NCBI GenBank assembly: GCA_002964805.2
Contig: PUDQ02000034.1
Location: forward strand, 372,001 to 436,000
Length of the DNA: 64,000 nucleotides
Direction: 5' to 3'
Origin: Trametes villosa
Taxonomy: Eukaryota; Basidiomycota; Agaricomycetes; Polyporales; Polyporaceae
The notes beneath the pieces are model-generated. The model was not told where the DNA came from. It searched no databases and saw only the letters and a list, made by a program, of their open reading frames with translations. The position numbers and the translations under genes are program-made. This document shows positions 34,318 to 44,793 of the stretch, one piece after another; position 1 is the first letter of the stretch, and every line of letters starts with the position of its first letter.

Positions 34318-35398
34318 TCAAAGGTATTCTAGGGCATCAGCCGCCCTGTCTCGCCATCGCTCCTGGCGGAAATACGGGCCACATATGAACGGCATCAGCC
34401 AGTCCCAGAGGGCACCTGTCTCCACCGTCTGGGCCACCGCACCGGCCTGGTAACGCATGATGACGAACTCGAACCACCGGGGGAAGAACCCAGACATGCC
34501 CCAGTCGATGAGCCACAGCCGCCCGTCGTCGCCCACGAGAATGTTCCGCATGTTGAGGTCGCCGTGCGTCAACACGAGGGGCTGGGAGTCGTCGAAAGGC
34601 TCCCGATGGAGGGCCTCCGCATCCTCCGGAGAGATGTTCCAGAAGCTCACGTCGATCTCCTGGGCCATCCCGTTGCGCCCGTTCCAAAATGCGGCCAGGT
34701 CCGCGTACGATGCGAACGGGCCGCGGTCGGGCTTGCGGTTGCCGAAGATGTGGGAGTCGCAGCGCAGCGCCTTGAGTCCGGGGCCCAGTGGTCCGGGGAC
34801 GACCGAGCGCGGGTGGCGGATGGCACGGAGCTGGCGGATGTAGCGGCGCAGTATGCAGGCGACGCGAATTTTTTGGAAGACGTTCATGGTCGGCCAGACC
34901 TGCGCCAGCTGCCTGCCTTTGATGTAGTCCAAGACGGTAGACGTGTGGAAGCTATCGCCAGGGAGGACGCGACGCACGCGCGGGACTGGGATGGTGGTGT
35001 GGCGGAAGACCATGTCCAGGGCGGCCGCTTCAGATGGCTCCTCGCTATCGGCTCGCCAGGCTATCTTCCTAACCGTGCCGTCGGTGCATCGCCTTATGCT
35101 GTTGTCGAAGAGCTGAACCCCGAGCTCTTTGCTAAGAGACGGCCTGGGGGGTAGGGCGATTATCTCTTCGTCGGTCAAGTGATCGATATCCGAGGGCTAT
35201 TGAGTAGTAGAACATCAGCGAGTGGCTTCGTATCTCCGGTAAGGCTGCGCTCACCCCATAATCGGACGCAGGGCGAGTATTTGGAATGACACCGACTACA
35301 GTGCCAATGCCATCCACGGCGTCCGCCACAAATCCCAGGAACTGGTAAATCCAGTAGTACACCGCTTCCTTGATGCGGCCGACTTGTGCCTGGTCCAT
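34318..35398 (-). CDS. APH-fold kinase-like protein 1
   Basis: Exons 35255-35398 and 34318-35196 (340 aa); phase-0 intron 35197-35254 (GTGAGC...AATAG). Exon 1 has a hydrophobic helix (YYWIYQFLGFVADAVDGIGT). Exon 2 holds an aminoglycoside phosphotransferase/protein-kinase-like fold: VFRHTTIPVPRVRRV, the catalytic loop LTHGDLNMRNILV (Asp261, Asn266) and the metal-binding LIDWG (Asp279, equivalent to DFG). Such proteins are abundant in mushrooms. Substrates are mostly unknown, and the name does not imply antibiotic resistance. Paired with the copy at 35710. Confidence 0.85.
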
Positions 35399-35709
35399 GA
35401 GGCAAAGCGAGGTTTCGCACAGGAGATGGTGGGTGGTATGAATGTGGTACCGGTTAAGACTTCAATGGCGTTTGAAGACAAGCCGTGGACCCTCACAGTG
35501 ACACAACAATCTCCGCGAGCATGGGGCGCAAAAACGCAAATTAGGCGCACGCCGTCGGCACTTGTCTAAGTTTGAACTTGTGGACGCCTGGCACACCCTG
35601 GCATAGGTGTCTCGTCCTTTCGGTCTTGTTCGCGATCCCAGGTTGTACTTCCGGCAATTATCCAAGACGGACTTATGCATCAAACGTTGCAAAGATACAC
35701 AGGCAAGAT
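35399..35709. other. Intergenic between the two APH-like genes
   Basis: About 310 bases. Nothing distinct seen. Confidence 0.5.
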
Positions 35710-36763
35710 TTAACAAAGGAAGGCTAACGCAGGCGCGGCGTTGTTGCGCCATGCTGCCTGACGAAAGTATGGACCACAGAGGAATGGCATCAAGCGAAAC
35801 CACAACGAATCTGCCTCCACGGGCTGTTGTATAACAGACCATTGGTATCGCATGATGACGAACTCGAACCAGGGAGGATAGAACCCGGACATCCCCCAGT
35901 CTATGAGCCAAAGCCGCCCATCGTCGCCAACTAGGATGTTTCGCATATTCAGGTCGCCGTGCGTCAAGACGAGGGGGCTCGAGTCGTCGAACGACTCCCG
36001 GTGATGGGACGCTGCTTCTTCCGGCGGGACGTTCCACCGAACTACCTCGAGCTCCCGCGCCATCTGGTTGCGCTCGTTCCAGAAGGCAGATAGGTCTGCG
36101 TACGAGGCGAATGGGCCTCTCTCCGGCCTGTGAGCGCCGAAGATATGGGACTGGCAGCGCCGCGCCTCTAGTCCGGGGCCCACCGGACCTGGAATGGCTG
36201 CCCGAGGGTGACGGATGGCGCGAAGTTGGCGGATGTAGCGGCGCAAGATGCAGGCGGCGCGGATCTTCTGGAAGAAAGACAGGGTCGGCCAGACGTGGAC
36301 CAGCTGCCTGCCGGGGATGTAGTCCATGACGATGGCCCTCTGCGTGCCGGTCCCGATGACACGACGCACGCGGGGCACAGGGATGGTGGTGTGGCGAAAG
36401 ACCATGTCAAGGGTGGCGGCCTCCCACGGGTCTCCCCCGTCGTGTATGTATATACTCTTGAGAAGCGTCCCGTCGGTGAGAGGAGAAATATTGTTATCGT
36501 ATAGCTCGACACCAGCCTCTTCGCTGAGTGAGGGCTTGTTGGGGAGGGTGCCTATGTCTGCATCGGTTAGATGGTCGACATCAGAAGGCTGCCAACCATC
36601 TCGTTAGAGTAGTATGTACTCAGAGAGACTCAACACTTGCCCCATAGTCAGATGCTGGGCGAGTAGTGGATACAACGCCGACTGCGGCACCGATGTTGTC
36701 CACAGCGTCCGCAAGAAAGCCCAAGAAGTGATAAATGCAGTAAGAGACATATGCGAATTCCAT
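35710..36763 (-). CDS. APH-fold kinase-like protein 2 (GC-AG intron)
   Basis: Exons 36641-36763 and 35710-36588 (333 aa). Exon 2 has exactly the length of copy 1 (879 bases). The same hydrophobic exon 1 (YCIYHFLGFLADAVDNIG) ends at the same codon, but the donor here is GCAAGT instead of GTGAGC, making 36589-36640 a GC-AG intron. Catalytic loop LTHGDLNMRNILV (Asp254, Asn259) and LIDWG (Asp272) are intact. Largest divergence from copy 1 lies in the N-terminal lobe between the two exons' junction and VFRHTTIP. Likely an active small-molecule or protein kinase of unknown substrate. Confidence 0.84.
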
Positions 36764-37013
36764 CGTATGGCCACGTTCAGCCCAGCTGGAGTAACGGCGA
36801 GTGCAGTATGCGGTACAAGGGACGACGGGGCCGCGGCGCGGTGGTGAGTTCGAAGTCAAGTTAAAGATCAGAGATATCTCCGCGAACGTGGAGCGCATAT
36901 ATTCATTTTAGCGCCCGCGAAGGTCGTCCGCACGGGCGCTTGCCAGACAACGCCTGGCACGCTCATCTCGTCCCACCCCGCCATTCTACGACCCCCTCGC
37001 ATAACTCAACAAC

Positions 37014-38762
37014 ATGGCAGATGCTGGTCAGAAAGCTACTCATACTCTGGTGCAGCGCTGCGTACTGACTCGCTCTGGCCACAGGTTTCTTCAAGGGCAC
37101 TTCAGCCGACCAAGACCGGCGGTTTTCAGACAAAGAGCTCAAGCTCCTCAAAACGATGAAGTTTCCCCCAGAGTTCGAGAAAAAGGTATGGTGCGAGGGA
37201 AGATCGACGGTAGGCGGGATGCTCAAGGCGTCACAGGTCGACATGCGCAAGGTTAACCTGTCAGTCATTCGCCCATGGATCGTCAAGAAGGTCATCGAGC
37301 TGGTCGGCTTCGAGGATGAAGTGGTCGTCGAGTACGCGATGGGTCTACTGGAGGACGACTCGCAACCGGTACGCTCTACTTCCCATTGTCATCAGTGCTT
37401 CCGCTCATGCCATACAAGACTCCCGACCCGCGCAGGATGCAAATCAACCTCACTGGCTTCCTGACAAACTCGACCCCGGCGTTCATGTCTGCTCTCTGGA
37501 AGCTCCTGATTGAAGCTCAAGAGTCGCCCGCAGGCGTGCCGCGCACCTTCGTCGAGGAGAAGAAAGAGGAGATGCGCATGGCGAAGGCGGGCGACAGCCG
37601 TGCGATCGAGGAGCGCGACCGTCGCGTGCGGCTCGATGAGATTCGCGCCAACGAGCGCGATGCACGAGACGCGCGTGGTGGAGGGCGCGGGCGAGGACGC
37701 GGCAGGGGCAGGGGAGGCAGGGGCTTTTCAGACGATCGTCCTGGGGATAGAACGCGGGACAGCGGTTGGGGTAACAGAGGCGGGGTACGCACAAGCAGCC
37801 CCTCAACGTGCATGCAGGCTAATCTGACCCAAACATTGTGTAGAGACCTGCAGGACCGCCTCGCCGCCGCTCAATTTCCCGGTCTCCCCCACCCCGTTCC
37901 CCGCCTCCGCGAAGGAGACGCTCGCCCTCTCGCGACAGCGCACGCAGCTCCCGCTCCCCATCTCGCTCACGTACCCCTCCACCCCGCCGCTACCGCTCTC
38001 CACCGCGCGGCGGCCGCTCGCTCTCCCGCACTCCTCCGCGTCGCAGACGCTCGCTTCCGCCCCGGTCTCCGTCTCGCTCGCGTTCGCCCCCACCAAAGCG
38101 GCGTGCGCGCTCGCCTTCCGCCTCCCCGCCGCGGTCCCGAGACAGGCGGGCGAGAGACTCTAGGAGCCCGCCTCCTCGCCGGCGGCGCATCTCCCCTGGG
38201 CCTCGGTCACGTTCCCCTTCGCGCAGCCGCTCTCCCCCTCCTCGCGGTGGTGGATTTGGGCGGCGGCGAAGCCCTAGCCGGAGTCGTTCGCCTCCGCGCA
38301 GGAGGAGAAGGAGTTTGAGCTTAGATAGGGACCGAAGCCCTCCTCCCAAGAGACGCGATACGAGTCTTGGAAGGAGGCGTGGTAGGTCGCCGAGCCGCAG
38401 CAGGAGTCCCGACAGGGCGGGACCACGGAAGGACCGCATGGATGTCGATGGCGGTGGCAGGAACGGAAAGGATATCGACCGCGGTGAGCTCAAGATCAGA
38501 GGCCAGGCTGATGCTGAGCGGCGTAAAGACCACAGCATGGACGTGGACTCTGAACAGGTCAGTGCTGACTTGGAGTAGAAGAACGATCACTGATCGGCTC
38601 CGCATAACTATCCAGGTGGACAAGGCAGAGCTTGCGCGGAGGGAGAGCGAGTTGAAGGAGAAGGCACTGCGTAACAAGGTCGTGCGCACCCGCAAGACCA
38701 GCAGCTCCGCCAACGCCGCTCCTACCTCCGGCTCAGGCTCAGGCTCGGGGGAGGGCAACTAA
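37014..38762 (+). CDS. PWI and RS-domain splicing co-activator (SRm160/SRRM1-like)
   Basis: Six exons: 37014-37026, 37085-37185, 37237-37368, 37419-37784, 37844-38557, 38616-38762 (490 aa). The N terminus GFFKGTSADQDRRFSDKE is typical of the SRm160 family, followed by the PWI fold (VNLSVIRPWIVKKVIELVGF; PWI at 51-53), which binds RNA and DNA. Then come an Arg/Gly-rich stretch (GGGRGRGRGRGRGGRGF) and a long Arg-Ser/Pro domain in exon 5 (about residues 205-400), ending in a charged helix and a Gly-Ser tail. Expected in the nucleus, bridging splice-site factors and aiding mRNA 3' processing. The RS region is strongly GC-biased and creates long antisense open frames that are not genes. Confidence 0.92.
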
Positions 38763-39565
38763 GTGCTCGTAGACTGTTTACTTGCCACGGCGAAGCCTAT
38801 TCGTATATTCCTGCCTTCTCTTGCCTTGCCTCCGTGCTTACCGTTCCTCTTTCTATGATCTTCTCAGAACGTGACCGCCTTCCTGCCATGCTCCTCCGAA
38901 AAGCCACCATGTCCCGGTGTACGGCACGTAAACGTATTCTCGCGCATGTATACGCTATTATTACCCTCTATTGATGGACCTTCTGTGCCAGACCGTAGCA
39001 CGGACTATGTTTAGCTTGCGGCATATCAGCTGTGGGGGCGGGGCGCATCCGATGCGGGGTGTATATCCGCCTGTCGCGAGCTTGCAGCGCGGTGCTCCAT
39101 TGCGGTGCGTTTTCGGGCAAATCGCGGACGCCTTACCCCCCGCAGCGCCATCCAAACGTTGTTACTCTAAACAGCGATAGACGATATCGGCCCTCCTGGC
39201 CTACCGCATGTGACGTCCCTGCTCCACATATGAGTTCCCTCGATTCTCCCTTCGAGGGTGTCGTCGCCGGTGATACAGGAAGAAACACGGATGCACGGTG
39301 TGTCTATACGTCATCCTGCGTTGCAGCTATCTCGAGACCAATGGGACGACGCTATTTTGGACTGCGTCTGTTTTGGTTCTCGCGACAACACCTCCGAGCT
39401 TTTGACTGGCCGAGGCACGTACCGGTGAACAGTGATTCAGAGCGACGGCGCGCAAGCAGGTATAAAACGTCGATACGCCGCCGCGCAAGGAAGACTCCCC
39501 AGGACCTTGGTCTTACTCCGCGGCTTACCCCTCGAAAGGCCCACCCAGCACTAGCACTCGCAAGG
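38763..39565. other. Intergenic 5' of the AA9 gene
   Basis: About 800 bases. Contains a TATA box (listed) and three strings fitting the fungal carbon-repressor site SYGGRG close together (gtgggg 39032, gcgggg 39039, gcgggg 39054). These are short, GC-rich and about 500 bases from the start, so assignment to catabolite repression is only suggestive. No gene. Confidence 0.5.
39461..39467 (+). promoter_or_regulatory. TATA box of the AA9 gene
   Basis: tataaaa starting 105 bases before the ATG at 39566. Confidence 0.55.
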
Positions 39566-40968
39566 ATGTACGCGAAGCTGATCGTTGCTGCTGCATTTGC
39601 GGCGTCCGCCGCCGCCCACGCGACGTTCCAGGAGCTGTGGGTCAACGGCGTCGACCAAGGCTCGTCCTGCGTGCGCATGCCGCTTAGCAACTCCCCAGTC
39701 ACCAGTGTTTCCACCTCCGTACGTGCTCGTGCTCTGATATCGCTGTTCTTTATGTGCATGGTTGTTGATTTATACTTCGACGACAGGACATTGCGTGCAA
39801 CGTGAACCCGACCCCGAGCAAGGGTGTCTGCCAGGTCATGCGTAAGTCTTGCCACTACCCATATGCCAAGATGTGATATTTTTACGATGTGGGCGACGTA
39901 TAGCCGGCGACGAGGTCACCGTCGAGATGCACCAGCAGCCCGGCGACCGGTCGTGTACCGACCAGGCTATCGGCGGGAACCACTACGGTCCCATCAACGT
40001 GAGTTCAGCTTATGGTACGCGTCAATTTGAGGCATGATCTGACAACTGCGTGATAGATCTACATGGCGAAGGTTTCCGACGCGACGAGCGCGGTCGGTTC
40101 GTCCGCGGGGTGGTTCAAGGTCGCTGAGATGGGCCTGCCATCGAGCAACCCCGACTACTGGGCCACCGGTAAGCAGCTTCATAATCTATATGCCAGTGCA
40201 TCGTTCTCACAGCCATTAACAGAGGTCTTGAACGTACGTGTCAATATCGGTCGAGGTGGGAAGTGAGGCTAACAGGATCGGTACAGGACAACTGCGGCCA
40301 CTTCACGTTCAAGGTCCCCGCCGGAATCGCTCCCGGCAACTACTTGATCCGCGCCGAGGTTATCGGTACGCTGTCTCCGGCATGTCTCTGCAGCATGGTA
40401 TTCACGACGATATGAAGCTCTGCACGTCGCGAGCCAGGTTGGCGGCGCTCAGTACGTACTGCACTTGTACCTGAACTTACTCGGAACGCTGACGTCGCGA
40501 TAGGTTCTACATGTCCTGCTTCCAAGTCAACGTACGTTCATCTATTCAAGCCGAAGGTACGTCGAGTGGGTGGCTGAATTGTTCTAAATAGGTTGGCGGC
40601 TCCGGCTCGACAAACCCGCCGACGGTCAGCTTCCCCGGTGCATACAACGCGCAGGACCCTGTACGTTGCCTCCCATCCGCGCTCTCGGTTATAGATATTT
40701 ACATGCGCTTGTCCTGCAGGGCATCCTCATCAACATCTACGAGCCGCTCTCCACTTACACCAGTCAGTCTCTATATCTCCTGACACACCCTGCAGCAGAG
40801 TGCTGACGATCCTCTCTAGTCCCCGGACCCGCGCCCTTCGCGACCACCTCCCCCACTGTCGCCAAGACCGCCTGGCCGACGACCGCGACGTGGAACACCG
40901 CTCTCCAGCCGAAGACGGTCCCGACGGCCGTCCCGGCTCCCGGAACCAAGGGTATTGGAAAGGCCTGA
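39566..40968 (+). CDS. AA9 lytic polysaccharide monooxygenase, secreted
   Basis: Eleven exons: 39566-39718, 39787-39841, 39904-39998, 40057-40168, 40223-40233, 40287-40365, 40418-40451, 40504-40531, 40592-40660, 40720-40762, 40820-40968 (275 aa). A signal peptide of 17 residues (MYAKLIVAAAFAASAAA) would leave His18 as the mature N terminus, the first copper ligand of the histidine brace; the second is His96 in GGNHYGPIN. The axial Tyr182 and its partners lie in the H-x8-Q-x-Y pattern (His171, Gln180, Tyr182; GAQFYMSCFQVN). Acts outside the cell on crystalline cellulose or similar glucans, with copper and a reductant plus O2 or H2O2. No carbohydrate-binding module; the C terminus is a Pro/Thr/Ala-rich tail. 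One exon is only 11 bases. Confidence 0.95.
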
Positions 40969-41948
40969 GCGTTGAGCGAGGCTGTCGCCGACCGTATAAC
41001 ATGACCTTCGTGAACTTGCGTGTGCACGTACGAGACACGAAACTTGTCACTAATTCAACCCTGTGATCTTGCATCTGGGGGATCGGGTACAGGTGCTTAA
41101 GAGCGATAGCCTTGCAAGAAGTCGTATCCTGCGCTCAGCAATACTTCTGCTGACCGAAACCTAGATTCGTGAGGACACCGCCAGCGATGCTCGAATCTCG
41201 ACACTCGCCGGTCGTTGGCCGTGGATTGTCACGGGCGCTACTGATATCCCTGATAGAACTGCATCACGGTGACAAGGAACCCGAAACCTTGGACAACTTG
41301 CGAACCACTTTGCGACAGTCTCATATACTCTCTGGCCAGATGAGGTGCGAAGAACACACTCGGAATCCGGAGCATCGAATAACCTGAGAGGTCCGCCCCT
41401 ATTCATTTCGACGTCCGTCCATCGATACTAAGTAATAAATACCTTGAACTCTTCGAAAGCTGTCCGATGCCGGTGACGACCGGCCATAGTGCATGACGAA
41501 GCACCCCGGTAGTATCCGGAAGGTAGATGGAGCTCCCAAGCCTGACGCGCGCAACTGCGTCGACTGAACACGACGGACAGTGAACTTTTTGAAGTCGGCC
41601 CATCTAATGACGCGTCTGTTAAAGGATCCGCTGCGTAATGTTTATGTGAGTCTCTCCTCGGGTTTAGCTGCGATGATTCGCGCGAGTATCTGTGACGATG
41701 ACCGTGCGGTTTTCCCAGACGTCAATGGTCAACACTCCTGGCATAGCTTCAGGAGGCTGTGAGGCGTTTTAACTTTCAATCCCGCTTATGACAGGCGGTG
41801 TTCAATGCTGATACTGTCAGGAACGCGTCGGCAACTATTTGCGGGAGGAGTCTCAACGCTCCTATTCAATTGTTGGCACCCTGAAACATCCTCTCGCGAA
41901 TATAAGTATACGGGGTTCGAGCGGGCCCTTCTGTCATACCCGTCCACC
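40969..41948. other. Intergenic between AA9 and P450-1
   Basis: About 980 bases. No gene supported; TATA-like tataag at 41901 listed separately. Confidence 0.5.
41901..41906 (+). promoter_or_regulatory. TATA-like box of P450-1
   Basis: tataag within aatataagtata, starting 48 bases before the ATG at 41949. Confidence 0.4.
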
Positions 41949-44131
41949 ATGGAGTCCCCGCCAGGCCTCCAGCACTTGTCCCTCCAAGGTGCCCTCCTCG
42001 CCGTGTGTCTGTTGGGTTTGGTTCGTTGAGTACTGCAGGGTATGGGTGTCCCGGTCGCTCTGACACGACTTGCTCTAGGTCACGCATCAACTCTTCAGGC
42101 GGCTGGAAACATACAGCATTGCCCTACATGCAACACTCCTGACCGCCCCTGCAGTCGCTGGTTTCGCGCTACTGGCGCCCTCGATGTCACCACTTTACGC
42201 CGCTTGCACCTCCGTCACGGTCCTCCTCTCGACTATGCTGATTTCCATTGTCGTGTACCGCATCTCGCCGTTTCATCCGCTTGCGCGTTACCCCGGCCCC
42301 TTCGGGTGCAAGTTAACCAAATTCTGGATGGCGTGCGTCGGGTTCACCGGGAAACAGCATGTTTATATCAAGAGTCTCCATGATCGGTATGGTGACGTCG
42401 TAAGGATCGGTAAGCCCCTGCGGGATCATCACGACGGCTCTCACACTGCTAACTATGTCTGCCAGGCCCGAATGAGCTATCGATCATAGACACCGGCGCG
42501 ATGGAAACGATGACAGGTTCCCCCGGTCTCCCGAAGGGCCCTCGTAAGTGTATTTCCCGGTTTCAGCGTTCGGCAAGCGTTGACGATTGCAACGTGCAGT
42601 GTTTATCGGACGCGCACTCAACGTACACGACCCTCCTATGACGGGGATCGCTGATATCCATGTCCACCATGAGCGGAGGAAGCCGTGGAATCGTGCGTTC
42701 AGCGCTGCGGCTCTGAAGGATTATGAGCCGTTCGTGACTGCGCGTGCGAAACAACTTGCGCAAGTCCTCGGATCGCAGACGGGAGTCGTCGACCTTGGCC
42801 AATTATTCAACCACTTCGCGTAGGGTCGCATTCTCCGCATTTCTGAGACTGTCTGATGAAGGTTTTCTCCACCGCAGGTACGACTTCATGAGTGACATGG
42901 CGTACGTGCGCGCTTGGCCTCCTAGTAACAACACGCACTGAGGCGCATGTTCCACAGATATGGCGGTGGATCGGAGCTCCTCCGCGATGGTGACAAGGAG
43001 AACATTTGGCAGACTATTGAAGAAGGCTGGCCGTAAGTTCTCCATCTGTGCACGAAGACAGCGCCACCTTAGCCGTTCACCAGGGCTGGTACTTTTCTGA
43101 GCCACGTCCCGTGGCTGGTGCCCTACGTCGTACTCCTTCCACCAGTATCGGCGTCTGTCGCGCGACTGTTCGCTTACTCTGAAAACTTCACGATGACGCG
43201 CCTCCGACAAGGTGCCGTGCGCAGGGACGTTTTCCACTATCTGGTGAGCTTTCCCCTTCTACATTCTTGTTTCCCGGCTTCCCTCATGCTACCCGTCTCG
43301 ATTATATGCATTGCAGAGCAATGAAGACCAACCAGAGAAGGGACGCCCGTCAAAGAAACAGCTCGTCGACGACGGCGTGTTGGTGATCGTCGCAGGTTCC
43401 GACACGACATCCAGTGCCCTCACCAGTCTCTTCTACTGCCTCATGACGCACCCGGACGCGTACAAGCGGCTCCAGGCTGAAGTGGATCAGTTTTATCCCG
43501 ACGGCGAGGATCCCGGAAACACGATGCACCACCGCGACATGCACTACCTGACCGCCGTCATGTGAGTGGCAGTCTCGTAGGCGATACCGGCGAAGGGCAT
43601 TCCACTAACGATTACCCGCAGAAACGAAGCGCTGCGCCTTTATCCGCCCGTCCCGGGAGGCACGCAGCGCCAAGTGCTGCACGGCTCTCAGGGCGTGATG
43701 CTAGGGTCCCAGTACGTATCGTCAATCGACGCTCCCTTACCAGCTTCAAATTCCGTCCTGACGCCGCGCGCCCCAGCTTCGTTCCCCCGGGCACGGTGAC
43801 GTTCCTGCACGCGTACTCGCTGCACCGTGACCCGCGCAACTTCGCGCCCGGGCCCGATGCGTTCCGGCCCGAGCGCTGGCTGGACCCCGGCGCGGCGACC
43901 GCGCACAACGAAGCCGCGTTCGTGCCGTTCTCGCAGGGCCCCGCCAACTGCGTCGGGCGGCAGCTCGCGATGCAGGAGATGCGCACGGTCGTGTGCGCGG
44001 TCATGCAGCGCCTGGAGGTGTCCCTGCGGGAAGGGTGGGAGCCGCGCGAGTACGAGGAGGGGTTCTTGGACTTCTTCGTGACGAAGCGCCCTCCACTCCC
44101 GGTGACGGTGCGCTTGCGGTATCAGCGCTAA
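41949..44131 (+). CDS. Cytochrome P450, tandem copy 1
   Basis: Ten exons: 41949-42020, 42079-42409, 42466-42543, 42600-42819, 42878-42901, 42958-43032, 43084-43243, 43317-43561, 43622-43711, 43777-44131 (549 aa). The N terminus is hydrophobic, with several possible membrane segments before the proline-rich hinge YPGPFGCKLTKFW. Signature elements: helix C HHERRKPWNRAFS, helix I AGSDTTSS (346-353), EALR (404-407), FRPERW, and the heme loop FSQGPANCVGR with Cys490 as the iron ligand. A membrane-bound monooxygenase of the ER using NADPH-P450 reductase. The substrate is unknown, but lipid, terpenoid or aromatic oxidation is common for expanded fungal P450s. Exon lengths match copy 2 for exons 1-9. 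Confidence 0.93.
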
Positions 44132-44793
44132 GCGTTAAGCCGCTGTGGACCTTTGATTGGTTTCGTACCGTATTGTAGCTAGGCTAACTTATGACACGGG
44201 AAAGTTTCCGACGTCAGGGTGCGATTCAGCCCTCTCGTGCGCTTCATCCCGGGGACGGATCCTCGAGGGCCCCAGCCCGAAGACCTTGAGAAGCGAGCGC
44301 ACGACGAGCGTCGCCTCGGCTCGTTGAACTCAGGTGCCTGCGTTGGCTTCCCTGTTCCCCTAAACAATGGTGCTGACCATCCACCCAGACCTTAGCGTGT
44401 GCGGTAGTGGAGTGAGTTCACTACATAGGCTGGCCTCAAGACATCGGACATTGCCACCATTCCCAGATGGCCAGTTGAACACCGGCACAGTCTTCGGCAC
44501 CCAGTGCAAGCTACGGCCCCCCGGTGTGTAGCGTCCTTGGCGGTGGCGGCTTCGTGCGAGAGTTGATCGCGACCGTGCAGTTTTGCAGGATATCCACGCT
44601 CCTATTATAGCCTCGGAAGCTTGCTAGACGTCTCGAGCCCGGTTATTGCAATCGGTCTTCCCTGCTGGAACTTCCACGAACACGTCGGAAACGGCATGGG
44701 GAATGCATCGAAACCCTCTCGTTCACCATGCCATCCCCGCGCAGCGTATAAACGGTGGTTGGACGGTTACCCCATCGCTCTACCCCGCCCACA
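44132..44793. other. Intergenic between the tandem P450s
   Basis: About 660 bases; promoter of P450-2. No gene seen. Confidence 0.55.
44747..44752 (+). promoter_or_regulatory. TATA box of P450-2
   Basis: tataaa starting 47 bases before the ATG at 44794, the same spacing as the TATA-like box of copy 1. Confidence 0.5.

Noticed and set aside
37990..38538. 182-codon minus-strand frame rich in Arg/Leu/Gly
   Set aside because: Antisense to the repetitive RS domain of the SRm160-like gene.
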